From DAIPHL01 sp036771375 (lineage in GTDB: Bacteria; Synergistota; Synergistia; Synergistales; Synergistaceae), in contig DAIPHL010000025.1 of assembly GCA_036771375.1 (NCBI GenBank), positions 1 through 18,901 of the forward strand: a stretch of 18,901 nucleotides of DNA, written 5' to 3'. The notes under the pieces are model-generated. The model was given only the letters and a program-made list of their open reading frames with translations, had not been told where the DNA came from and did no database searches. This document shows, in pieces, positions 1-7,013 of this stretch. Made by a program: the position numbers and the translations under genes. Every line of letters begins with the position of its first letter. Positions within the stretch are counted from its first letter, which is position 1.

Positions 1-72
1 ATGTGCTACAGGCTGCCGACCTCCCCGACGAGCGCAACACACTCGCGTCCGCGGCGGGATCGCCTTTCGTCC

Positions 73-2562
73 TCACTCGCCGGAGGGGTCGGAGTCGTTC
101 GGATCATCCGACTCATCTTCGACGGTCTCCCCGTATTTTTGGGACATCTCGCCCTTTAACTTCGCGGAGCGTTCGAGCCAGCTCCGCAGACATGCCTTCG
201 TGCGTCCGTGGACGCTCTCCTCCGGGTACTCCCCGGATTCGTCCGGTTCGCCCGCCGGGACGCCCGTCAGGATCTCGATGCCCTCGTCGATGGTCGAGAC
301 GGCCCAGACGTTGAAAAGCCCCTCCCTGACGGCGTCGAGAACGTCGTGGTGGAGCATCAGGTGTCTCACGTTCCGGCGGGGGATCATGACGCCCTGGGTT
401 CCGGTCAGTCCTTTCGTCTTGCAGTACCGGAAAAAGCCCTCGATCTTTTCGTTGACCCCGCCGATCGGCTGAATGCCGCCAAACTGGTCCACGGAGCCGG
501 TCACGGCGATGTCCTGCCGCAGAGGCACGCCGGAGAGGGCGGAGAGCAGACAATAGAGCTCCGTGGAAGACGCACTGTCTCCCTCGATGCCCCCATAGGT
601 CTGCTCGAACGCGATGCGCGCCGAGACCGATATCGGCATGTCCTGCGCGTACTTCCTCCCAAGGTAGCTGGAGAGGGTCAGCAGGCCCTTGTTGTGAATA
701 GGGCCGGTCATCTTGACCTCGCGCTCTATGTTGACGACGCCCTCCCGTCCCATGAATACGTTGGCGCTGATCCGCACGGGGTGCCCGAACGTGTGATCGA
801 TCAGGGATATGACGGTGAGTCCGTTGATCTGTCCGATCTTTGCTCCCTCGGTATCGATGCGGATCAGACCGGTCTCGAACGACCGGCGGTAACGCTCCTC
901 GATCAGATCGACCCTGTAGATTTTCTCGTCGATGGCCTTGATGACGTGCCGGTACTCCACGATCGAGGCATTGTCCATGCGCGCCCAGACCGTCGCCTCC
1001 GTGAGGATCTCCGATATGGCGTTGAACTGGGTCGACATTCGATCCTGATCGTCGACCATGCGGGATGCCCACTCGATGATCTCGCCCACGGCGGCCGAGG
1101 AAAAGGGGATCTTGCCCTCCTCGTTCACGAAGTGAGCGATCACGCAGGCGAGCTTGTGTTCCATCTCGTCCGTCCGCGGCATGTCGGACTCGAAATCGGC
1201 CTTGATCTTGAATATCTTGTGGAACTCCGGATCGTATATGTTGAGAAGATAATAGAGGTAGTAGGTTCCCACGATCACGACCTTGACGTTGATCGGGATC
1301 GCTTCCGGCCGGAGCGAGGCGACGGGAATGAAACCGAGATGCTCGCCCAGGTTCTCTATCGTCAGCTCGCCGGAGGTCAACACCCTCTTCAGGGCGTCCC
1401 ACGACATGAACTGCCGGAGAAGGTTTTCGGCCTCTAAAAGCAGATAGCCTCCGTTCGCCTTGTGGAGCGCCCCCGGTTTTATCCTGTGAAAATCGGTTTA
1501 CAGGTACCCCTGGCGGCTCTCGTATTCGATCTTGCCCATGATGTTGTAATAGGTCGGGTTCGTCTCTCGAACGACCGGAGCGCCTCCCTCGGGATCGTTG
1601 GAGACGAAGACGTTCACCGTGAAGCGGCTGAAATCCGTCTCGGCGTTCTCGTCCCTGGTCGCCGCCACGAACATGCCGAAGTTCTCCACGACGTCCTCGG
1701 TGAGCTTGTCCATCCAATCCGAGAGCTTGCCGTTCTCGGGAAATTTCTCCCTGAGCTCGGAGAGGGTCGGTCGTATTGCGTTGCGGCAGATCTCTCCCTC
1801 GAGCTCCTTGATCCTCTCCTTCAGCTCCTTTTCATTTTCCCGCATCATGCGGAGCGTCTCCAGGGTCTTCTGCGCGATCTCCTCGGATTTCTTCTGTATC
1901 TCGTTCTGCTCCTCCTCGGAGAGATTCTCGAACTCGTCCGGCTGCATCTCGCGCGTGACCGGCTTCGGCTCGGCTCCCTCCTCCGTCTCCTTGGGAGTCT
2001 CGGTGATCAGCGGAAGGTTGATAAAACCCTGGGGGGTTCTCTTGATGGAGAAATTCTGTTCGCCGGCATAGGTGCGCAGTCCCTCCATCAGCTCGCCCAC
2101 CTTTTCCTGAAAGTCCTTGACGAGCTGCGCCTTGTTGTCCTCGTATTCGCTGTTCTCGAAGGCCTTGCCCAGGTTCACCTTGAGCTCCTCGACCATGTCG
2201 TCCATGGCGGAGGCCAGAATTTTGCCGTATCCGGCGGGAAGGTTCAGCGCAAGCGGCTCACCCGGCTCCTCGAAGTTGTAGACGTACACCCAGTCATCCG
2301 GAGCACAGAGGGTGGCCGCACGGTTTTTCATCTCCTCCAGGGTGTAGGTGGTGCGCCCACTTCCGGGGTTTCCGACCACGAACATGTTGTAGCCCTTGCT
2401 GTCCACCTCGAGGGCAAAGGAGATCGCGCTGACCGCTCGAGTCTGTCCGATCAGCTGCTTCAGGCACTTCAGTTCGTCCGTGGTCTTGAAGCCGAACGTC
2501 GCGACCTTTGCCCGACGTCTCAGCTCTTCCAGGGGAACTCTGTTTGTTTCCATGATAGACAT
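73..2562 (-). pseudogene. LonB/YcbZ-like ATP-dependent protease interrupted by one in-frame stop
   Basis: Family role: ATP-fuelled cytoplasmic serine protease of the Lon-related LonB/YcbZ group (AAA module plus Lon protease domain). Seen: starting at the ATG at 2562, which has GGAGG 7 nt upstream, residues 1-354 carry a Walker A motif GNPGSGRT (64-71), a charged, probably coiled-coil insert rich in Glu and Lys, and the start of the next conserved block. Codon 355 is TAA (1500-1498). The same frame then continues with 30 family-like residues (TDFHRIKPGALHKANGG...) and 444 more, which hold the Lon protease domain with GDSAS (Ser about 663) and NEKIEG (Lys about 706). Total is 829 codons, close to the family's usual size. 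No indel is needed. A start at the ATG at 1407 has no good ribosome-binding site. It could be a real nonsense mutation or a base-call error. The 72 bases beyond the stop hold no gene I can support; a GTG overlaps the TGA but no product is recognisable. Confidence 0.85.
1498..1500 (-). other. Premature in-frame TAA in the Lon-like gene
   Basis: The minus-strand reading is ...QGYL, TAA, then TDFHRIKPG. In the family this position is usually a small residue (V or S) before TDF. A TCA serine codon would need one base change to give TAA. Both flanks are in the same frame: the gap from this stop to the ATG at 1407 is exactly 30 codons, all open. Confidence 0.8.
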
Positions 2563-2756
2563 CCGCATTCCTCCGCGAGTAAGAGAGTGAAAAACGTATT
2601 TTCTTCATTTCGGCTTTCTTCGATTCGAATCCCAAAGACTCTGTTTCATCTCCTCGTTCCAGCTTGCAGCCATCTTCTCCACATATGCGACTCGATTGAA
2701 GGAAATCCCCGATCGATATTCCGTCAAACCGTCACGCCTCGAGAAAACATCGGGCG

Positions 2757-2776
2757 CCGGCTCCGGGCGGAGCCGG
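2757..2776 (-). terminator. Hairpin downstream of the single-copy small protein
   Basis: A perfect 8-bp stem (CCGGCTCC/GGAGCCGG) with a 4-nt loop sits 11 nt after the stop codon of the gene ending at 2787. The downstream T-run on the minus strand is weak and displaced (GATGTTTTCT), so this is at best a poor intrinsic terminator. The 2563-2786 interval otherwise holds no gene I can support. Confidence 0.35.
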
Positions 2777-2786
2777 CCATCCCGGA

Positions 2787-3041
2787 TCAATCGGAATATT
2801 CATCGAGTAACCGTTCGATCTCCTTGCACCGTTTCACATCCCTGCAACCGGAAACTCTACCGGCACTGATAAACTTCTCGATCTGGATACCCTCGGGCCA
2901 ATCGTCACTCATGAATTCAACTTCCCAACGCTCTCCCGGGACGGATATCTCGACCATCACGCTGTCTTCTCGGATCCAATCGAGCCGATAGAAGATCTGT
3001 CTTTTCTCGAGCTCGTCGAGAAACGCCAACAGCCGCCGCAT
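2787..3041 (-). CDS. Small protein of unknown family, copy A of a tandem triplet
   Basis: Eighty-four residues; I cannot assign a function. The ATG at 3041 is chosen because GGGAGG lies 7 nt upstream on the minus strand. The pattern is an N-terminal amphipathic helix (MRRLLAFLDELEKRQIFYRL), a beta-rich core with the signature VEISVPGERWEVEF, an IEKF strand, and an acidic C-terminal helix (EIERLLDEYSD). The same pattern recurs twice just upstream (3111-3665), with a DNA offset of about 321 bp and a nearly identical 44-bp block (2989-3032 against 3310-3353). It has no signal peptide or membrane segment, so it is probably cytosolic. From memory, proteins with a PGERWEVEF core are widespread hypotheticals; a role as an antitoxin or immunity protein is only a guess, as no toxin is visible here. 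Confidence 0.75.
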   Translation of the reverse strand: MRRLLAFLDELEKRQIFYRLDWIREDSVMVEISVPGERWEVEFMSDDWPEGIQIEKFISAGRVSGCRDVKRCKEIERLLDEYSD

Positions 3042-3110
3042 CGACTCCCCTCCCATTCGTCGACAGGTGATGAGATCGCATCCCGCCCACGCCACGAACG
3101 CGGCCGGAAT

Positions 3111-3665
3111 CTATTCGGGACGGTCGGAAAATTCGTCGAACAACCGGTCGATCTCTTCACATCGATCGATCTCTTTACAGTCGAAAATTTCGCCGGTACT
3201 TGTGAATTTCTCGATATCGACGGACCCGTCCCCCGAAAACGCCGCTTCCCAACGCTCTCCTGGAAGAGCGATCTCGGCGACGATGCGATCCCGGACCTTA
3301 TCGAGCCGGTAGAAGATCTGTCTTTTCTCGAGCTCGTCGAGAAACGTCAACAGCTGTCGTATCGATGCCCCCTCCTCTTCGTCGACGGGCAGAGATCGCA
3401 TCCTCTCTACGCTTCTCACCGCCGCGAGAGGCGACCCGCAACGGTCGAAGAATGAATCGAAGAGCCGGTCGATGCTCCCACACTCGAACATCCCGCCGGT
3501 GCTTACAAATTTCTCGACCCGGATCGAACCATCTCTCATGAATCCCGCTTCCCAACGCCGTCCGGGGAGGGCTATTTCAACGACCACGCGATCTCGAAAT
3601 TTATCGAGTCGAGAGAAAATTTTCCTTTCGTGAAGACCGTTGAGCAATGCCCTCAGTCGCTGCAT
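3111..3665 (-). CDS. Fused double-copy member of the same small-protein family (copies C and B)
   Basis: One 184-residue reading frame from the ATG at 3665 (GAGG 7 nt upstream) to TAG at 3111. Residues 1-75 are one full copy (helix MQRLRALLNGLHERKIF, core VEIALPGRRWEAGF, IRVEKF, DRLFDSFFDR). Residues about 102-184 are a second (IRQLLTFLDELEKRQIF, AEIALPGERWEAAF, VDIEKF, RLFDEFSDRPE). The linker at 76-101 looks like translated former intergenic DNA. The second copy begins with ATA-CGA-CAG where copy A has ATG-CGG-CGG, and GAGGAGG still stands 8 nt before that ATA. Copy C's end has TCG where copy B has TAG. Function unknown, as for copy A. The fusion reading follows from the sequence; whether the protein is stable is not known. 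Confidence 0.7.
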   Translation of the reverse strand: MQRLRALLNGLHERKIFSRLDKFRDRVVVEIALPGRRWEAGFMRDGSIRVEKFVSTGGMFECGSIDRLFDSFFDRCGSPLAAVRSVERMRSLPVDEEEGASIRQLLTFLDELEKRQIFYRLDKVRDRIVAEIALPGERWEAAFSGDGSVDIEKFTSTGEIFDCKEIDRCEEIDRLFDEFSDRPE

Positions 3666-3730
3666 ATCGTATCCTCGCAGAACATGAATCGTGTCGGAGG
3701 TCACTCCAAGCGGCGCAAACCTTCCTGCGA

Positions 3731-3792
3731 AAACCGGCAGGGGCAACCGGTTTCTTCCTCGAAACATCGGACTCACATTCAAGAGTGAGTCC
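3731..3792. repeat. Two adjacent hairpins in the leader of the fused gene
   Basis: Hairpin 1 is AAACCGG/CCGGTTT (3731-3737 with 3747-3753), followed on the minus strand by TTTT. Hairpin 2 is GGACTCAC/GTGAGTCC (3769-3776 with 3785-3792), 8-nt loop. Both lie between the possible promoter near 3900 and the start at 3665, so they could act as an attenuator or as terminators for minus-strand transcription from upstream. No known riboswitch was recognised. Confidence 0.35.
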
Positions 3793-3897
3793 CGCCCTCC
3801 CCGCGAAACCCGACCGGACGGATCGGGACGACAAGAGACCTTGCCCGACCGACAAGTGCACACCACGGAACGGGGCGAGGCTCCCCTGGTCAGACCC

Positions 3898-3915
3898 ATT
3901 ATACAATTATACAAT
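3898..3915 (-). promoter_or_regulatory. Tandem ATTGTATA repeat holding two TATAAT boxes
   Basis: The minus strand reads ATTGTATAATTGTATAAT, two exact copies of an 8-mer giving two consensus -10 boxes about 235-245 nt upstream of the fused small-protein gene. No convincing -35 box is seen at 16-18 nt from either one, so promoter status is tentative. It overlaps the end of the doubtful ORF at 3907-4179. Confidence 0.3.
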
Positions 3916-4179
3916 CTCTTCGCCCGGCATCGGCATCGTAAAATATTCGTCTCGGACCGCCCTCATCGATGCGTCAGGCGAAAACCGCATCGCAAAGAGA
4001 GGTTTTTTCCTGTCTGCGCCGAACTTCTTCCACAGCCGAGACCCCCCGAACCGGTTTTCAAAACGTACTGCGAACGACTCGTCGCCTGCCGTTTCGTCGA
4101 CCTGGAAAACGAGTTTTCCCAAGTCGAATCTCCTCCGGTGAGGAAGCGGTGTTTCCAGGCCTTCCCCTCTTTTTCTCAT
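3907..4179 (-). CDS. Possible hypothetical protein, 90 residues
   Basis: An ATG-initiated ORF of 90 residues with coding-like composition (GAC, GAA and TTC codons; acidic, basic and aromatic residues well mixed), for example FDLGKLVFQVDETAGDE and FAMRFSPDASMRA. No family was recognised. There is no clear ribosome-binding site before the ATG at 4179, and the only other upstream option in frame is a TTG at 4185. A different-frame ATG at 4196 starts MVIVVDEKKRGRPG before reaching a stop, so an ancestral frameshift is conceivable. It lies in the 750-bp stretch 3666-4415 that has no certain gene. Confidence 0.3.
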   Translation of the reverse strand: MRKRGEGLETPLPHRRRFDLGKLVFQVDETAGDESFAVRFENRFGGSRLWKKFGADRKKPLFAMRFSPDASMRAVRDEYFTMPMPGEEIV

Positions 4180-4415
4180 CCACAACGATAACCATCATAC
4201 GCGAAAAGAGAAATCAGGCAAGGGCAATCCAATCGAGCGGAGGGATTCCGTCCGCCCGGAGGACGAGGCCATTCTGCGGCAAAGTTCCATGGGACGGGCG
4301 AACGCTGTGTGCAATCACGAAAATCGTGCTATGCTATGCGAAGGGAAGCACACGAAGAAAACAACCCGGCGTCCCGATCGAGACGACACTTTGAAGACTC
4401 CGAAGGGGTGAGGAA

Positions 4416-4724
4416 ATGAGCGTAAGCAGAGCATTCGAAACATTCGCGAAGGAAGCGCCCGAACAGCAAGCGGCGTGGATGGACGCGGCGAGGAAGCTTG
4501 GAAGCGCCAGTATCCTCGACGAAAAGACGAGGGAGCTCGCATACATCGCCGTATTGGCGGCGCTTCGCCTTGAAAGCGGTTTGCCCTTTCACGTGAAGGC
4601 GGCCCGGGGAAACGGCGCCACGCGCGACGAAATCATCAGCGCCGTGCTGCTGGGTCTTCCGGCCGCGGGCAACGTCGTCGTCCAGGCGCTCCCGACCGCG
4701 TTGGAAGCGTTTGACGAAGTGTGA
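4416..4724 (+). CDS. Carboxymuconolactone decarboxylase / AhpD-like protein lacking the Cys pair
   Basis: One hundred and two residues, the usual size of a single-domain CMD/AhpD-like protein, an all-helical cytosolic fold that normally forms oligomers. The family signature region is recognisable as LESGLPFHVKAARGNGATRDEI (residues 52-73, His59 kept), but the CxxC pair present in redox-active AhpD-type members is absent. The thiol-based peroxidase or reductase activity of AhpD is therefore unlikely. Start: ATG at 4416 with AAGGGGTGAGG upstream. It is the first of four plus-strand genes; the next starts 6 nt after its stop. The upstream DNA (4180-4415) holds only a small hairpin (CACGA/TCGTG at 4316-4328) and no clear promoter. 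Confidence 0.85.
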   Translation: MSVSRAFETFAKEAPEQQAAWMDAARKLGSASILDEKTRELAYIAVLAALRLESGLPFHVKAARGNGATRDEIISAVLLGLPAAGNVVVQALPTALEAFDEV

Positions 4725-4730
4725 GCGGCC

Positions 4731-4991
4731 GTGGGTGAACTGACGAGCCTCCCCAATATCGGGGAAAAACTCGAATCCCAGCTCACGGAAGCCGGGATCA
4801 CGACGATCGAAGCGCTCCAACGGGCCGGAAGCCGGGAGGCATGGCTTCGCATTCTCGCCGTCGACCCCTCGGCATGTGTCACGCGCCTCTTCGCTCTGGA
4901 GGGCTCAATCCAGGGCGTCCGCTGGCACGACCTTCCCGACGGGACGAAGCGGTCTCTGAGGGATTTCTGTAAAAGCCACAAGGGGAAATGA
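4731..4991 (+). CDS. TfoX C-terminal-domain (helix-hairpin-helix-like) protein
   Basis: Eighty-six residues from a GTG start at 4731, 6 nt after the previous stop. It opens with the motif LTSLPNIGEKLESQLTEAGI, followed by TTIEAL and RAGSREAWLRI, then WHDLPDGTKRSLRDFCK. This is the pattern of the TfoX/Sxy C-terminal domain found as a stand-alone protein. The full Sxy protein helps switch on competence genes, but stand-alone C-terminal domains have no established role that I know of, so no function is claimed. The start has only a weak ribosome-binding site and probably relies on translational coupling. Its stop overlaps the next start (ATGA at 4988). Confidence 0.8.
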   Translation: MGELTSLPNIGEKLESQLTEAGITTIEALQRAGSREAWLRILAVDPSACVTRLFALEGSIQGVRWHDLPDGTKRSLRDFCKSHKGK

Positions 4992-5407
4992 CCTTGCTGT
5001 TCGAATACGATCTCCGAACACACGGGGAAGGGCTGATCGACATCACGCAGCGGGTACGGGAGGCCGTCGTGAAAAGCGAAGTCTCCCACGGTATCGCTGT
5101 CGTCTACTGTCCTCACACCACGGCCGGCATCACGATCAACGAGAACGCCGATCCCGACGTCGCAAGCGACCTGCTGCTCGGGCTCGACAGAGCCTTCCCC
5201 GATCGCCCGGAATTCCGCCACGCCGAAGGCAACAGCGCCGCCCACCTCAAGGCGAGCGCGATCGGCACAAGCGCGACCGTGATCTTCGAGGATGGCAGGC
5301 TCGTCCTTGGCACCTGGCAGGCCGTCTACTTCTGCGAGTTCGACCCGCCAAGGAAGAGGACTTTTTTCGTCAAGATCGTCGGAGAAAAAGAACAAAAAAA
5401 TGAATGA
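4988..5407 (+). CDS. YjbQ / UPF0047 family protein
   Basis: One hundred and thirty-nine residues, the normal family length. Characteristic blocks are YCPHTTAGITINENADPDV (His43, Glu52, Asp55) and FRHAEGNSAAHLKASAIGTS (His78, His86), whose His/Asp/Glu residues form the conserved putative active site, then GTWQAVYFCEFD near the end. Databases often call it secondary thiamine-phosphate synthase, because members can complement thiamine-phosphate synthase mutants; the natural reaction is unsettled. The start is fixed by a 4-nt ATGA overlap with the preceding gene, and its end overlaps the next gene by 8 nt. No thiamine genes are seen nearby. Confidence 0.92.
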   Translation: MTLLFEYDLRTHGEGLIDITQRVREAVVKSEVSHGIAVVYCPHTTAGITINENADPDVASDLLLGLDRAFPDRPEFRHAEGNSAAHLKASAIGTSATVIFEDGRLVLGTWQAVYFCEFDPPRKRTFFVKIVGEKEQKNE

Positions 5408-5687
5408 AAAATCCGAACTCGAGAGGATCCCGGGGATCGGGAAGAATATGGCACGGCACTTGATCGATGCCGGCTACCCGACGTTGGAATCCCTCAAAGG
5501 GCAGGACCCCGAGGAGATTTATCGGAAGGATTGCGAGCGACAGGGCTGTCGGGTGGACCGGTGTGTCCTGTACGTCTACCGCCTCGCGGTCTACTTCGTC
5601 GAAAACGAAACCCACGACCCGGAAAAGCTGAAATGGTGGAACTGGAAGGATTCGGTAACCCGCCGCAAAGAGGCGGGTTACCGGTAA
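5400..5687 (+). CDS. Cdd1-like helix-hairpin-helix protein
   Basis: Ninety-five residues from ATG at 5400, overlapping the end of the YjbQ gene by 8 nt. The N-terminal motif LERIPGIGKNMARHLIDAGYPTLESL is a helix-hairpin-helix, which in other proteins binds DNA backbone. It is followed by the Cdd1/pathogenicity-locus pattern IYRKDCERQGCRVDRCVLYVYRLAVYFVE with three Cys, and by a C-terminal Trp/Lys-rich segment. No experimentally proven function is known to me. The motif resembles the N-terminus of the TfoX-type protein two genes upstream. The last codons lie inside a stem-loop (5653-5683). Confidence 0.85.
   Translation: MNEKSELERIPGIGKNMARHLIDAGYPTLESLKGQDPEEIYRKDCERQGCRVDRCVLYVYRLAVYFVENETHDPEKLKWWNWKDSVTRRKEAGYR
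5653..5683. terminator. Perfect stem-loop between convergent genes
   Basis: A 12-bp perfect stem CGGTAACCCGCC/GGCGGGTTACCG with a 7-nt loop. It overlaps the 3' end of the helix-hairpin-helix gene and lies just past the stop of the convergent larA-like gene (5689). Neither strand has a T-run after it, so it may act as a transcript-end stabiliser or a factor-assisted bidirectional terminator rather than a classic intrinsic one. Confidence 0.55.
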
Positions 5688-5688
5688 A

Positions 5689-6978
5689 TCAGCCAAGAAC
5701 GAGGCGCTGCGGCATCGGAATGATCGTGATCCTCGGTTTGTCTCCATGGCGCGTGCATGCGATGTTCACCGCATGGTCGAGGTCCCTCGCCGGCGTCATC
5801 TTCATCGTCGCCAAGACGTCGTCGCTTACCCCCGGGGAGCACGCGACGATATTCACGCCTTTTTGATAGAGCTTGCAGAGGAGCAGAGCGTGATCCATCT
5901 GGATACGATAATTGGCCGCGGTATATTTCAGTATGCCATCGAGCGACGTCTCTTGCCGAAATGGCACGATCATATCCTCGGAGTTCGTCCCTTCCGTACA
6001 CTTGCTGTAAAATACGATGGTGTCACCGTCTTTCGCGATCGGCATCATCGCGATCAGCGCCTTCAACGACTGGTAGAGATCGATGTTGAGGGGATATCCC
6101 GGCGTCACGAGGTAGATCGACGCCGTTTTCTTGATCTCCATTCCGAAGATGCCGCGAAGAAAGCGCACACCGGCAAGGTGGGATTGTTCCAGGTCTCCCG
6201 TGAACACCCCGATCGGCTGGCCCGATGCGTTCTGCACGAGGCTGACGCAAAAATCGATCCCCAGCATTCTCGCGGTCTCCAACATGTCCAGATGAATGGG
6301 ATTGCCCTCCAAAACACCGGCGGTCGCGCGAGGGTCGAGAATCATCTCCGGGCGATGGTTGTATGCGATACACGCCTCACTCGCGATGCCGGGCAAAACC
6401 GATTTACGCCCCCCGGAAAATCCCGCAAACTCGTGGGCCTCCACCTTTCCCACGCAGATGCGCAAATCCGACTCGTGTACGGTCTTGTTGACTTCCGCGC
6501 AGTTTCCGTAACTGGTCCTGCCCAACACCGCGAGCTTCTCCCCGGAGTACGGATCGTGGTTTTCCACGTGGATTCTGCCGTGGTAGGCACCTGCGATCTC
6601 CCTCATCTCCGCCGGAGTCGCTTCTCTGTGAACCCCGATCGCCACGATGATCTTCACTCGAGAGAGCGAGACGCCCGCAAGCTCGATTTCCCTGACGATA
6701 AAGGGGAGCACGCGTGCGGTCGCGACGGCGCGCGTGGCATCCGACACGAGGATCGTCACGTTCGAGCGCCCCTTGGCGATCTCCCTCAAAAGAGGCGTCC
6801 CCAGCGGGTTGGCAAACGATTCGGCGGCCATCTCATCGAAGTTCGGCGCCGCCGGCTCTCGCAAATAGGCGAAATCGACGAGCTCCATCGCCCGCGGAAG
6901 CACGACCGAGAGATTTTCGACGTTGTCGTAATACACGAGTCGCCCCGTTTTGTCCTGTTCGATCCCGTATTCTTCCAT
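5689..6978 (-). CDS. larA: LarA-family nickel-pincer-type hydroxy-acid racemase/epimerase
   Basis: The LarA family racemises or epimerises 2-hydroxyacids, founder lactate racemase, using the nickel-pincer nucleotide cofactor. Seen: 429 residues from the ATG at 6978 (GGGGGCGAAGG upstream). The active-site landmarks are kept: GVHREATPAEM (His117), ENHDPYSGE (His141), and KVEAHEFAGFSGGRKSVLPG (His182, and Lys192, the residue expected to anchor the cofactor). Length fits the family. It is the third gene after the glycerate kinase and the enolase-like gene (gap 35 nt), so the substrate is more likely glycerate or another sugar-derived hydroxy-acid than lactate; that is inference. The cofactor genes larB, larC and larE are not in this window. 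The symbol marks the family, not proven lactate activity. Confidence 0.85.
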   Translation of the reverse strand: MEEYGIEQDKTGRLVYYDNVENLSVVLPRAMELVDFAYLREPAAPNFDEMAAESFANPLGTPLLREIAKGRSNVTILVSDATRAVATARVLPFIVREIELAGVSLSRVKIIVAIGVHREATPAEMREIAGAYHGRIHVENHDPYSGEKLAVLGRTSYGNCAEVNKTVHESDLRICVGKVEAHEFAGFSGGRKSVLPGIASEACIAYNHRPEMILDPRATAGVLEGNPIHLDMLETARMLGIDFCVSLVQNASGQPIGVFTGDLEQSHLAGVRFLRGIFGMEIKKTASIYLVTPGYPLNIDLYQSLKALIAMMPIAKDGDTIVFYSKCTEGTNSEDMIVPFRQETSLDGILKYTAANYRIQMDHALLLCKLYQKGVNIVACSPGVSDDVLATMKMTPARDLDHAVNIACTRHGDKPRITIIPMPQRLVLG

Positions 6979-7013
6979 GACCTTCGCCCCCGAAAAGAAA
7001 CGTTTCGGACCGG

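Larger units (their letters stand above)
2787..3665 (-). repeat. Three tandem diverged gene copies
   Basis: Repeat units start near 3041, 3362 and 3665. Offsets are about 321 bp (A to B) and 303 bp (B to C). The A and B copies share a 44-nt block with one mismatch around the DELEKRQIF codons, and similar upstream DNA (ATTCGTCGACAGG against CTTCGTCGACGGG on the plus strand, then GAGATCGCATCC). The duplication therefore included the 5' flank. Copy C is more diverged. Confidence 0.8.

Noticed and set aside
1..72. A further minus-strand gene starting at the GTG overlapping the Lon-like stop
   Set aside because: Only about 25 codons are visible, with no recognisable domain, so it cannot be supported.
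113..1717. A 534-codon open frame on the minus strand spanning the Lon stop codon
   Set aside because: It is a shifted frame of the Lon-like gene, rich in Arg/Gly/Asp as expected of a high-G+C shadow, and has no family resemblance. The true frame carries all the motifs.
2605..2790. A 61-codon TTG-started ORF after small-protein copy A
   Set aside because: It starts from a TTG overlapping the upstream stop, has no ribosome-binding site, and contains the 2757-2776 hairpin. No conserved pattern.
208..2991. Long plus-strand frames opposite the Lon-like gene (409 and 509 codons)
   Set aside because: They are antisense shadows of coding sequence with high G+C third positions, without ribosome-binding sites or recognisable domains.
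3731..3792. A known riboswitch in the leader of the fused small-protein gene
   Set aside because: Two simple hairpins only; no consensus core of a riboswitch class that I can recognise.
3666..3914. N-terminal extension of the fused small protein to 3914
   Set aside because: The ATG at 3665 has a good ribosome-binding site and starts exactly where family similarity begins; the extension is low-complexity Arg/Gly/Ser with no similarity.
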